From NCBI GenBank assembly GCA_030024065.1, contig JASEIE010000030.1, positions 1-18,240 of the forward strand: a DNA stretch of 18,240 nt, read 5' to 3'. This document shows, piece after piece, positions 7,387 to 13,368 of this stretch. Under the pieces are notes generated by a model that had not been told where the DNA came from, did no database searches, and saw only the letters and a list, made by a program, of their open reading frames with translations. Position 1 is the stretch's first letter. Every line of letters begins with the position of its first letter. The stretch is from Thermodesulfobacteriota bacterium (GTDB taxonomy: Bacteria > Desulfobacterota > BSN033 > UBA1163). A program made the position numbers and the translations under genes.

Positions 7387-7593
7387 TTGTCAGAATTTTT
7401 TAAATGGTTGATTTTAGGCTGGTCGATTGTTGTGGTTGGCATTGCAGGTCTCGGTTTAATCCTTGTGGTGAAGTATGGAGAGATAAAAAAGATCGAGACA
7501 GATGATGTAAGCCTTTGTTTTATCATAGCTTTTTTTTGCTGGTTGATTCCTATCATCGCTTTTTCCATTCTTGCCAGGACATTGGGGTTCTGA
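7387..7593 (+). CDS. Small two-helix membrane protein of unknown function (68 aa)
   Basis: Translation is predicted from TTG at 7387, which follows TTAGGAGAGAGTA with AGGAG seven bases upstream. The product MSEFFKWLILGWSIVVVGIA... has two hydrophobic helices (about 5-29 and 41-64) joined by a charged loop YGEIKKIETDD. This is a hairpin topology in the inner membrane. The rare start and small size lower confidence, but the ribosome-binding site is good and the composition is clearly that of a membrane protein. It lies between the regulator's palindrome and the sigma-54 promoter. No family recognised. Confidence 0.55.
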   Translation: MSEFFKWLILGWSIVVVGIAGLGLILVVKYGEIKKIETDDVSLCFIIAFFCWLIPIIAFSILARTLGF

Positions 7594-7680
7594 AAATTTC
7601 CACTGCATAATTTATTTATTTTCATTGAAAATCAATTATTTTTGGTAATTAGTGAATTTTTGTGCAAACTGTTTCAAAAA

Positions 7681-7710
7681 AAGAATATTTAAAATATACA
7701 TTTTATTCTT
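7681..7710. promoter_or_regulatory. Dyad AAGAATA-N16-TATTCTT, candidate enhancer site
   Basis: AAGAATA (7681-7687) and TATTCTT (7704-7710) are exact reverse complements. Their centre lies about 115 bp upstream of the predicted start site of the sigma-54 promoter. That is a usual distance for NtrC-type upstream activator sites. The local sequence is very AT-rich, so a chance dyad is possible. Confidence 0.3.
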
Positions 7711-7782
7711 GTTGTCCAAGTATAGTTTTTAAAAAAATCAATCAATTCATATAGTTAAAAAACATCGATCCTTGGTTTAACG

Positions 7783-7800
7783 TTGGCACATGAAATGCAA
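7783..7800 (+). promoter_or_regulatory. Sigma-54 (-24/-12) promoter of the cytochrome operon
   Basis: The sequence TTGGCACATGAAATGCAA matches the sigma-54 consensus. It has the invariant GG at 7785-7786 and GC at 7797-7798, separated by exactly 10 bases, in TTGGCAC and TGC contexts. Transcription should begin near 7809-7811, leaving a leader of about 27 bases before the ATG at 7837. An NtrC-type activator gene lies upstream on the same strand. No competing sigma-70 promoter is evident in the gap. Confidence 0.8.
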
Positions 7801-7836
7801 TATTGAAGTTGAACTATTTGAAAGGGGGGATGAAGG

Positions 7837-8136
7837 ATGGTAAAAGGAAAGAAGGCTTTAACCGTAGGTTTAATGGTTGCTTTAATGAGCTTAATATCCA
7901 CACCCGCATTTGCAAGATCGATCAGCCTGAAGGATGCCGGAGTGGCCCTCTGGATTTTCATCATCATTGGAACGGTTATTGTTCTGCTTCAATTGATACC
8001 GGCAGCGATCCTCTTCTTCGCATTCATCGGAACAACCACAGGCCTGGTCTTGAAAAAGAAGAAAACCCCAGAAGAATCAGATGCTGAAGAGAAGGTTGGA
8101 CTTCCCGGATACGAGCCAGCACCCGTTAAGAAGTAG
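7837..8136 (+). CDS. Small membrane protein with QLIPA/FIGT motif, copy 1 (99 aa)
   Basis: This is the first gene after the sigma-54 promoter. GGGGGG ends seven bases before the ATG at 7837; the ATG at 7830 is out of frame. The N-terminus looks like a signal peptide (KGKKALTVGLMVALMSLIS, possible cleavage after the A-F-A at 24-26). A single long hydrophobic stretch follows (about 37-71) containing QLIPAAILFFAFIGT, then a soluble charged tail with KKKK, acidic residues and GLPGYEPAPVKK. It is clearly paralogous to the 84-residue product downstream: the segment W-x-F ... V-x-L-x-QLIPA-x-ILF-x2-FIGT is shared. It should sit in the inner membrane with the mature N-terminus periplasmic or as a two-helix protein. 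No known family recognised; a small subunit or assembly factor of the cytochrome complex is a possibility suggested only by context. Confidence 0.75.
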   Translation: MVKGKKALTVGLMVALMSLISTPAFARSISLKDAGVALWIFIIIGTVIVLLQLIPAAILFFAFIGTTTGLVLKKKKTPEESDAEEKVGLPGYEPAPVKK

Positions 8137-8197
8137 CATGAAGAATTGAGAGTGAAGCGTGTTGAATTTAAAATAATGATGGATGGAGTTATAGAAA

Positions 8198-8452
8198 ATG
8201 GATAAAAAGACGAAAAATATTTTAATCATTCTGAGCTTGGTCCTGCTGATGGCGATCGCTCTCTTTTCTTTGGGTATTGCTTATGCAGGAGGGATCAGAG
8301 GGATTGGACTTTTAGGGATCTGGTTCTTTCTCACTTTCGGGATTTTCGTAGTTTTAGCCCAGTTGATTCCGGCAGGCATCCTCTTTGCCTCATTTATCGG
8401 AACGAATTTTTCTTCTTTCAGAAGGGATGAGATGCCCATTCGGGTCGCTTAG
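8198..8452 (+). CDS. Small membrane protein with QLIPA/FIGT motif, copy 2 (84 aa)
   Basis: This is the second member of the paralogous pair. It has an N-terminal hydrophobic segment (about 8-30, ending A-Y-A, signal-like) and a second one (about 36-69) carrying QLIPAGILFASFIGT at 55-69. A short tail (FSSFRRDEMPIRVA) follows, lacking the acidic/proline tail of copy 1. The ribosome-binding site (GGAG about ten bases before ATG) is weak. It lies 61 bp after copy 1 and 87 bp before the receiver gene, all on one strand. Function unknown; the conserved core in two adjacent genes argues for a role in the membrane part of the same complex. Confidence 0.72.
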   Translation: MDKKTKNILIILSLVLLMAIALFSLGIAYAGGIRGIGLLGIWFFLTFGIFVVLAQLIPAGILFASFIGTNFSSFRRDEMPIRVA

Positions 8453-8496
8453 AACGAAGATGGGATTCCTTTCTGCGGGTTGTTAAGCTAAAATAA

Positions 8497-8537
8497 GGGT
8501 GGCTGAGAAGAAGGGATTGGGTGGCCGAGAAGAGGGA
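8497..8537 (+). repeat. Imperfect tandem duplication upstream of the receiver gene
   Basis: GGGTGGCTGAGAAGAAGGGA (8497-8516) is repeated as GGGTGGCCGAGAAGAGGGA (8519-8537). The second copy supplies the GAGGGAG ribosome-binding site of the gene starting at 8540. The repeat may reflect slippage or a small duplication that changed translation strength. Confidence 0.5.
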
Positions 8538-8539
8538 GA

Positions 8540-8971
8540 ATGATGAAATCAAAGACGATCCTCATAGCCTATCAGGATGATTTTGGAGCCAGATCGCTCT
8601 CCACATTTTTGCACGGCATTGGATATAGGGTTGAGACGGCAAAGATGGTGAGCGAGATGATCCGGAAGGTGCGGAAAGGGCACATTCATATCGTTCTTCT
8701 GGATGATGAGATTGAAGGGGTGAAGGCGTGTGACTTAGTACCGCTTTTCAAAAAAATCAATGAAAGGATTCAGGTCATCGTCATCTCATCAGAAGCCTCT
8801 CTCGGTCTGGTGAAACGGTTGCGGGGAGCGGGGATTTTCTATCAGGCGATGAAACCGGTCGATCTGGAGGAGATCAAGTCGGCCATCGATTGTGCCTTCG
8901 AAAAGATAGAAAGGGAAAACTTAAAAGCGGGATTTTTTCCTTTCCTTATTCCAAGGAGGGTTCCAGCATGA
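8540..8971 (+). CDS. Orphan receiver-domain protein (single-domain response regulator)
   Basis: The 143-residue product is a CheY-like receiver without an output domain. It has acidic residues Asp13/Asp14, phospho-acceptor candidate Asp55 in IVLLDDE, Ser83/Ser84 in VISSE at the Thr/Ser position and Lys105 in AMKPVD. The usual D-x-x-x-P-x-x-x-G region is altered to DDEIEGVKACD, but the active-site set is complete. A hydrophobic, basic tail (GFFPFLIPRRVPA) follows the fold. The start could be 8540 or the next ATG at 8543. Its stop overlaps the cytochrome c start (ATGA at 8968-8971), so the two are translationally coupled. The context suggests it reports to, or is tuned with, the electron-transfer module; how is unknown. 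Confidence 0.8.
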   Translation: MMKSKTILIAYQDDFGARSLSTFLHGIGYRVETAKMVSEMIRKVRKGHIHIVLLDDEIEGVKACDLVPLFKKINERIQVIVISSEASLGLVKRLRGAGIFYQAMKPVDLEEIKSAIDCAFEKIERENLKAGFFPFLIPRRVPA

Positions 8972-10233
8972 AGAGAAAGATGGGGAAAGGTAAGATTGGG
9001 TTTGCCCTCTGGGGCATCCTTTCCATTTTCCTTCTTATAGGGTCGACAGCGGGGGTTGTGTGGAGTGATCATTCCATGTGCCTGGGTTGTCATCAGGATG
9101 AGTCACTCAAGAAGAAAGATGCTCGTGGAAGAACGGTCCCTCTTTTTGTTTCTGAGGCCGGGTTTAAAAATTCGGCCCATGGGAAACTCTCCTGCTCGGA
9201 CTGCCACACCCGTATCAAGGACGATGCCCATGCCGAAGGGGGGAAAAAGGCTGCGGATAAGAGTGTGAACTGTGGGTCCTGTCATGCGAAGGCGAATAAA
9301 GAATATCAGCAGGGCCTTCATTCCAAGATGATTATGAAGGGGACAGAAAGGGCAGCCAATTGTCTTGATTGTCACGGAAAACATAATATCCTGCCAAGTA
9401 AGAATCCCAAGTCAATCACCCATGTTTCCAACATCGATAAGACATGTAATCGCTGTCATGCGGATGTTGAATTTGTCAAACAGCATGCATTAGGTGCGGC
9501 CATTCCTAAAGAGGAATTCAAAAAAAGCGTGCATGGGAAGACTGGCGAGATTACGTGCACGCATTGTCATGGAAGCCACAGTTTGAGGTCCCTTATCGAT
9601 CCTAAATCCACAATCTTCCGATCCAATATCCCCCAGACCTGCGGGGAATGCCATCCGGATATTACCAAACAATTTACAGAGAGCATCCATGGGATTTTTG
9701 CAGCAAGGGGAAGAAGCGATGCCCCCACCTGCACAACCTGTCACGGTTTCCACGGGATCAAGGCAAAAGTAGATCCGGATTCCCCGGTCCATGAGAGACG
9801 GATTGCGATGACCACCTGTCCCCAATGCCATGCGGCAGAACGGATCTCGAAAGAATATAGGATCACCACAGCCCCGGTGAAATCCTATTATGATAGTTTT
9901 CACGGCCTATCCTACAGGGGAGGAGACACCTTTTCCGCCAACTGTGCGAGCTGTCATGGGATCCACGATATCCGCCCCTCTTCGGATCCTAAATCGATGA
10001 CCCACAAGGACAATCTGCAGAAGACCTGCGGGGTCTGTCATCCGGGAGCCTCCAAGAACTTCGCCAAAGGGAAGATTCATCTTGTGGCCTCGATCAAAGG
10101 GGAGGATTTCGGAGAGAAAGCGGTGGGATGGGTGAGGGTCATCTACATTATTCTGATTGTTGCCGTCATCGGTGGGATGATCTTCTTCAACTTCACCGAT
10201 TGGTTGAGGAAGACGATCGAACGAAGGCCTTAA
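8968..10233 (+). CDS. Membrane-anchored 11-haem cytochrome c
   Basis: I start at 8968 (MKRKMGKGKIGFALWG), since AAGGAGGG lies seven bases upstream and the result is a proper N-terminal signal/anchor helix (about 9-29). The frame opens earlier, but those residues overlap the receiver gene. The 421-residue protein contains eleven CxxCH haem-attachment motifs, beginning near residues 38, 76, 102, 132, 160, 197, 225, 255, 284, 326 and 354. Several extra His residues in SAHGK, GLHSK, SVHGK, SIHGI and SFHGL contexts probably act as distal ligands. A C-terminal transmembrane helix (about 390-411) ends in a basic tail, so the haem domain is periplasmic and held by the membrane. The cytochrome c3/NrfB-like style and the cytochrome b gene 19 bp downstream point to electron transfer from the quinone pool to periplasmic acceptors. 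Direction and acceptor are not shown. Confidence 0.9.
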   Translation: MKRKMGKGKIGFALWGILSIFLLIGSTAGVVWSDHSMCLGCHQDESLKKKDARGRTVPLFVSEAGFKNSAHGKLSCSDCHTRIKDDAHAEGGKKAADKSVNCGSCHAKANKEYQQGLHSKMIMKGTERAANCLDCHGKHNILPSKNPKSITHVSNIDKTCNRCHADVEFVKQHALGAAIPKEEFKKSVHGKTGEITCTHCHGSHSLRSLIDPKSTIFRSNIPQTCGECHPDITKQFTESIHGIFAARGRSDAPTCTTCHGFHGIKAKVDPDSPVHERRIAMTTCPQCHAAERISKEYRITTAPVKSYYDSFHGLSYRGGDTFSANCASCHGIHDIRPSSDPKSMTHKDNLQKTCGVCHPGASKNFAKGKIHLVASIKGEDFGEKAVGWVRVIYIILIVAVIGGMIFFNFTDWLRKTIERRP

Positions 10234-10252
10234 TTGCAAGGAGTAGGTCATC

Positions 10253-11083
10253 ATGACGAAGAAATATCTCAGAATGACATCGAATGAAAGGATTCAGCAC
10301 ATCAACCTGGCGATCAACTTTACGATCCTGGTGATTACCGGTTTCGCCTTAAAGTACCCTGAGGCGTTTTGGGCTTCTCCCATTACGGATGTCCCGCTTG
10401 GCATGACATTTCGCGGTTTTCTCCATCGCCTTTCAGGGATAGCAATCGTCACCCTGGGTGGTTATCACGTCCTTTACCTGATTTTCACGGAGAGGGGAAG
10501 GGGGATTCTGAAGGATATGATCCCCTTCTGGAAAGACGCCAAAGACCTGTGGGAGACATTGAAGAATAACCTCTTCCTCAACCGGCCTGCCAAAGGGATC
10601 AAGATGGGCCGCTTTAATTTCCGGGAAAAGCTTGAGTACCTCGGCCTCATCTGGGGAACGATCGTCATGACGGTGACGGGTTTTATCCTGTGGTTCAAGG
10701 AAGAATGGCTGCTGTTTTTTCCCATGTGGACCTTCGATGTGGCTCGGGCCATCCACTTTTATGAAGCGATCTTAGCCACCCTCACCATTCTCGTATGGCA
10801 TTTCTATTCGGTCATCTTCAATCCCGATGTCTACCCGATGAACTGGGCCTGGATCTCGGGAAACCTTACCGAACATGAGATGGAATTGGAACATGGCCTG
10901 GAACTGGAAAAGATCAGAGCCATGGAAAAGGGAAAACTGTCAGAGTTCGGTGAGGCAGCGGCTGTGGGCGGTGGAAGGGTCTATCCTATTCATCGAGAGG
11001 GGAAGGATAAACCCTCCATTAAGCGTGTTTACGGTATGGTTCAGAGTCTAAATGAATCGATTAAGAATTGGAGAGGAATGTAA
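10253..11083 (+). CDS. Di-haem cytochrome b (FdnI/HydC-like) membrane subunit
   Basis: The 276-residue protein has four hydrophobic helices (about 16-34, 57-78, 128-147, 164-188). Histidines are placed as in formate dehydrogenase/hydrogenase b subunits: His16, His58, His72, His168 and His183. These can supply axial ligands for two b haems. A soluble C-terminal tail (about 200-276) is charged and helical. AAGGAG lies nine bases before the ATG. It closes the sigma-54 operon and is the expected quinone-reactive partner of the 11-haem cytochrome just upstream. In Geobacter the CbcL, CbcBA and related complexes combine the same two modules, fused or separate. Which way electrons flow cannot be read from the sequence. 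Confidence 0.88.
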   Translation: MTKKYLRMTSNERIQHINLAINFTILVITGFALKYPEAFWASPITDVPLGMTFRGFLHRLSGIAIVTLGGYHVLYLIFTERGRGILKDMIPFWKDAKDLWETLKNNLFLNRPAKGIKMGRFNFREKLEYLGLIWGTIVMTVTGFILWFKEEWLLFFPMWTFDVARAIHFYEAILATLTILVWHFYSVIFNPDVYPMNWAWISGNLTEHEMELEHGLELEKIRAMEKGKLSEFGEAAAVGGGRVYPIHREGKDKPSIKRVYGMVQSLNESIKNWRGM

Positions 11084-11152
11084 ACCTTATCGTTGCCTTT
11101 TGGAGCGTTTTTTATGTAACTGACAGGGGTAAGCAAAGGGGGGTGAAGGCTT

Positions 11153-11320
11153 ATGGTTGGGAGCATTTGGGAACGATACGGGCCTTATCCTAAGAAGAAA
11201 GGGAAGAAAAGAACTCGAATGAGAGAGGGACGGTCTTTGAATAGAAGTTACGATTGGTTGAAGTGGAAGATTGTCAACTTAGGAGACTTCTCTTTTCATC
11301 TTCCCTGTTTGGAAAGTTAG
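11153..11320 (+). CDS. Possible small basic protein (55 aa), uncertain
   Basis: An ATG preceded by AAAGGGGGGTGAAGGCTT opens a 55-codon frame ending at TAG 11318-11320. The leader closely resembles that of the gene at 7837. The product starts MVGSIWERYGPYPKKKGKKR and is strongly basic in its first 40 residues, with no signal peptide or known motif. The ribosome-binding site is the main support; a random ORF of this size is not unusual. Confidence 0.3.
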   Translation: MVGSIWERYGPYPKKKGKKRTRMREGRSLNRSYDWLKWKIVNLGDFSFHLPCLES

Positions 11321-11340
11321 AATAAAGTTAATAATAATTT

Positions 11341-11415
11341 GTAAGGCAAGCCTTTAGGCTTGCATATTCCTGCCTGACGGCAGGCAGGTATGCAGGGCTG
11401 AAAGCCCTGCCCTAC
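11341..11415. repeat. REP-like cluster of three consecutive hairpins
   Basis: Three stems overlap end to end. The first is GCAAGCC-TTTA-GGCTTGC (11346-11363). The second is GCATA-TT-CCTGCCTG-ACGG-CAGGCAGG-TATGC (11362-11393). The third is GCAGGGCT-GAA-AGCCCTGC (11392-11410). The whole is bounded by GTAAGGC and GCCCTAC, themselves near-complementary. A related half unit, GTAGGGCAAGGCTTCAGC, occurs at 13327-13344. This is an extragenic palindromic repeat rather than a gene. Confidence 0.65.
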
Positions 11416-11456
11416 ATAAGCTAATTATTGCCGTTACTATAGTTAAAGATTTTAGG

Positions 11457-11530
11457 CCCTATATATCCTCTGACTCCCACCATCCAAACCCCACCCAAAT
11501 GGAGAGGATATATAGGGTTTTTCTTTTTTA
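11457..11530 (+). terminator. Terminator-like stem-loop, 15-bp stem with T-run
   Basis: CCCTATATATCCTCT (11457-11471) pairs perfectly with AGAGGATATATAGGG (11503-11517), followed at once by TTTTTCTTTTTT. The 31-base loop is C-rich. Position and T-run fit intrinsic termination on the plus strand, but the loop is long and the nearest sure gene ends almost 400 bp upstream. It could instead be a leader structure or a small transcribed element. Confidence 0.5.
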
Positions 11531-11531
11531 A

Positions 11532-11560
11532 TTGTCGAGATGAAGAGAAAGTGTTAATAT
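11532..11560 (+). promoter_or_regulatory. Probable sigma-70 promoter of the M48 peptidase gene
   Basis: TTGTCG (11532-11537) and TAATAT (11555-11560) are separated by 17 bp, directly after the terminator-like stem. This gives a leader of about 75 bases before the ATG at 11644. Confidence 0.4.
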
Positions 11561-11643
11561 TAACCCCACCAGAATTATTTTTTAAAGAGTCCTTCGCATA
11601 ACCAGAGGCATTCATTTTTCAGGCAGGGTCTAAAGATAGAGAG

Positions 11644-13056
11644 ATGTCACTCCGAAAAAAATATTCAATCTGGATGATCCCTCTTCTCCTCTTTCTCCTC
11701 TTTGGAAATCCCATAAGAGAGTCGCGTGCGATGACAATCGAGGAGGAGAAGAAATTGGGGAAGAAGATCATCCTCGAAATGGAGAAGAAGGTGGAATGGG
11801 TGAGGGACCTCACCCTTCAGGCCTTTATCAATAGGATAGGTTATTCATTAGTTGCTCAAGCCGGGCCGACCCCTTTCGAATTCAAATTCTATTTAATCAA
11901 CGGGACGGAGCCCAATGCCTATGCGATCCCCGGAGGTCACATCTTTTTAACGACAGGCATTCTCGTTTTAGCGGAGAACGAACAGGAAGTTGCAGGGGTG
12001 CTCAGTCACGAAATCTCCCATGTGATGGCCAGACATGTTGCCCAGATGATCGAGAGATCGAAAAGGCTTAACATCGCCAGCATGGCGGCCATTGTCGCAG
12101 GGCTTCTCCTGGGCGGAGGAAAAGCCTCCGAGGCTGTCGTTACGACCGCCATGGCCACCGCAGAGGCCCTCGGTTTGAAATATACCCGTGAGATGGAGGT
12201 CGAGGCCGATCAAAACAGCCTTCACTATATGATCAAAACGGGCTATGATCCCAATGGGCTGATCACCTTTATGAATAAGATTTATAAGCTCAGCCTTACT
12301 TCCGGGCCCAGAATACCCACTTACCTCTCAACCCATCCGGCCATCGAAGATCGAATCTCCCTCATGGGAAATCTGCTTCAAGCCGGACAGAAGGCAATGG
12401 AGCCATTTAAAACTTCTGGAAATTTTAGAAAATATCAGGCAAAGGCCTTTGTGGAGGAGAGGGATGCCCATGTGGCCATCAACCATTTCCAATCCCTGGT
12501 CGATTCCAACCCCAGGGAAGTGGAGGCCCATTATGGTCTTGGCCTTGCCTACCAGAAAATGGGGCGGTTGGATAAGTCGATCGAAGCTTTTCAATATGCA
12601 CACTCTTTAGCTCCCAACGACATCGATGTTTTAAGAGAACTTGGAATCGTTTCCTTTCTTTCAGGGAAGCTGGATCAGGCCGTGAGAAATCTCGAGGCGA
12701 TCCCATCGCTCTCGAGAGCCGGAGGCAATTGGAGCGATGATCTATCAGGTCTTTATTACCTGGGAAGATCCTATCAGGAGAAGGGAGATTTCGCCAATGC
12801 TCTCCCACTCTTTCTAAAGGTAAAGAAGGAGTGTCCCGAGTTCATTGATGTCCATCATAGCCTTGGGTCCGTTTATGGAAGAATGGGTCAGAAAGGGCTG
12901 TCCCACATTTGTTTCGGTCATTATTTCAAGTTGAGGGGTGATAAGAAGAATGCCGTCCTTCATTTCAGAACATCCCTCGACTGGCTGGAAAGGGGAAGCC
13001 CGGAAAGGGGAGAGGCTCAGAGGGAGATCAAGGAGCTGACAGGGACGGGGAAATAA
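11644..13056 (+). CDS. M48-family metalloprotease with TPR repeats (BepA-like)
   Basis: The 470-residue protein starts with a signal peptide (about 1-29, IWMIPLLLFLLF core), so it acts in the periplasm. The M48 domain has SHEISH (His122, Glu123, His126) and the third zinc ligand Glu185 in EVEAD, preceded by NAYAIPGGHIFLTTG. From about residue 265 to the end are tetratricopeptide-like repeats, e.g. EAHYGLGLAYQKMGRLDKSI and LYYLGRSYQEKGDFANALPL. This domain order is that of BepA/YfgC, an envelope quality-control protease that clears stalled outer-membrane proteins. The ribosome-binding site (GATAGAGAG) is modest. It appears monocistronic, with its own promoter. Confidence 0.9.
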   Translation: MSLRKKYSIWMIPLLLFLLFGNPIRESRAMTIEEEKKLGKKIILEMEKKVEWVRDLTLQAFINRIGYSLVAQAGPTPFEFKFYLINGTEPNAYAIPGGHIFLTTGILVLAENEQEVAGVLSHEISHVMARHVAQMIERSKRLNIASMAAIVAGLLLGGGKASEAVVTTAMATAEALGLKYTREMEVEADQNSLHYMIKTGYDPNGLITFMNKIYKLSLTSGPRIPTYLSTHPAIEDRISLMGNLLQAGQKAMEPFKTSGNFRKYQAKAFVEERDAHVAINHFQSLVDSNPREVEAHYGLGLAYQKMGRLDKSIEAFQYAHSLAPNDIDVLRELGIVSFLSGKLDQAVRNLEAIPSLSRAGGNWSDDLSGLYYLGRSYQEKGDFANALPLFLKVKKECPEFIDVHHSLGSVYGRMGQKGLSHICFGHYFKLRGDKKNAVLHFRTSLDWLERGSPERGEAQREIKELTGTGK

Positions 13057-13368
13057 CCAAATTCCAAACCTCAATCACCAATATTCTAATCCCCTTACCC
13101 CATCCCTCTCACCTCAGGAGACTGTGTCGCAATTAGCCGTTCGCCCTGAGGCTCTCGAAGGGACGAACGGCTCGCTCAGGACAGGCTCTGTCGAACCATG
13201 GATGGACTTGTGACACAGCCTCCAGGGTAGAGGGGAGACAGGTTGCATTTTTATTGTTCGTGGGCGACGAACCCGTCATGTAAAATTTACTTGGAGTTTG
13301 GAATTAGAATATTGGAATTTCAAATTGTAGGGCAAGGCTTCAGCTTCACCTAAAGAAGGGGGGAAAGG
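13057..13368. other. 312-bp intergenic region filled with nested inverted repeats
   Basis: No ORF is convincing here. The gap holds CCAATATTCTAAT (13078-13090) facing ATTAGAATATTGG (13303-13315), a perfect 13-bp outer pair. Inside lies the MITE-like element at 13117-13223, and a half REP unit lies at 13327-13344. The ribosome-binding site GGGGGGAAAGG of the next gene ends the region. Confidence 0.65.
13117..13223. repeat. MITE/REP-like element with nested inverted repeats (~107 bp)
   Basis: The outer arms GGAGACTGTGTCGCAA (13117-13132) and TTGTGACACAGCCTCC (13208-13223) are complementary at 14 of 16 positions. Inside are GCCGTTCG (13136-13143) and CGAACGGC (13164-13171), surrounding CCTGAGGCTCTCGAAGGGA, then a second related unit CTCAGGACAGGCTCTGTCGA. 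The inner units belong to the widespread CGTTCGTCCTGAGC/TCGAAGG type of extragenic palindrome (from memory). No transposase is encoded, so any mobility would be in trans. Confidence 0.6.

Larger units (their letters stand above)
11084..11643. other. 560-bp intergenic region: possible small ORF, REP cluster, terminator and promoter
   Basis: This long gap between the cytochrome b gene and the M48 peptidase gene holds no large ORF. It contains, in order: a possible 55-codon ORF (11153-11320), a cluster of three hairpins (11341-11415), a stem-loop with a T-run (11457-11530) and a sigma-70-like promoter (11532-11560). Each is listed separately. I see no tRNA or other recognisable RNA. Confidence 0.7.

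Noticed and set aside
8890..8967. Upstream extension of the 11-haem cytochrome frame
   Set aside because: It overlaps the receiver gene, starts MCLRKDRKG without a signal peptide, and the ATG at 8968 has a strong ribosome-binding site and a proper N-terminal anchor.
11341..11415. CRISPR-like repeat cluster
   Set aside because: The hairpins differ in sequence, have no regular spacers and are bounded by a REP-type GTAGGGC motif; no cas genes are present.
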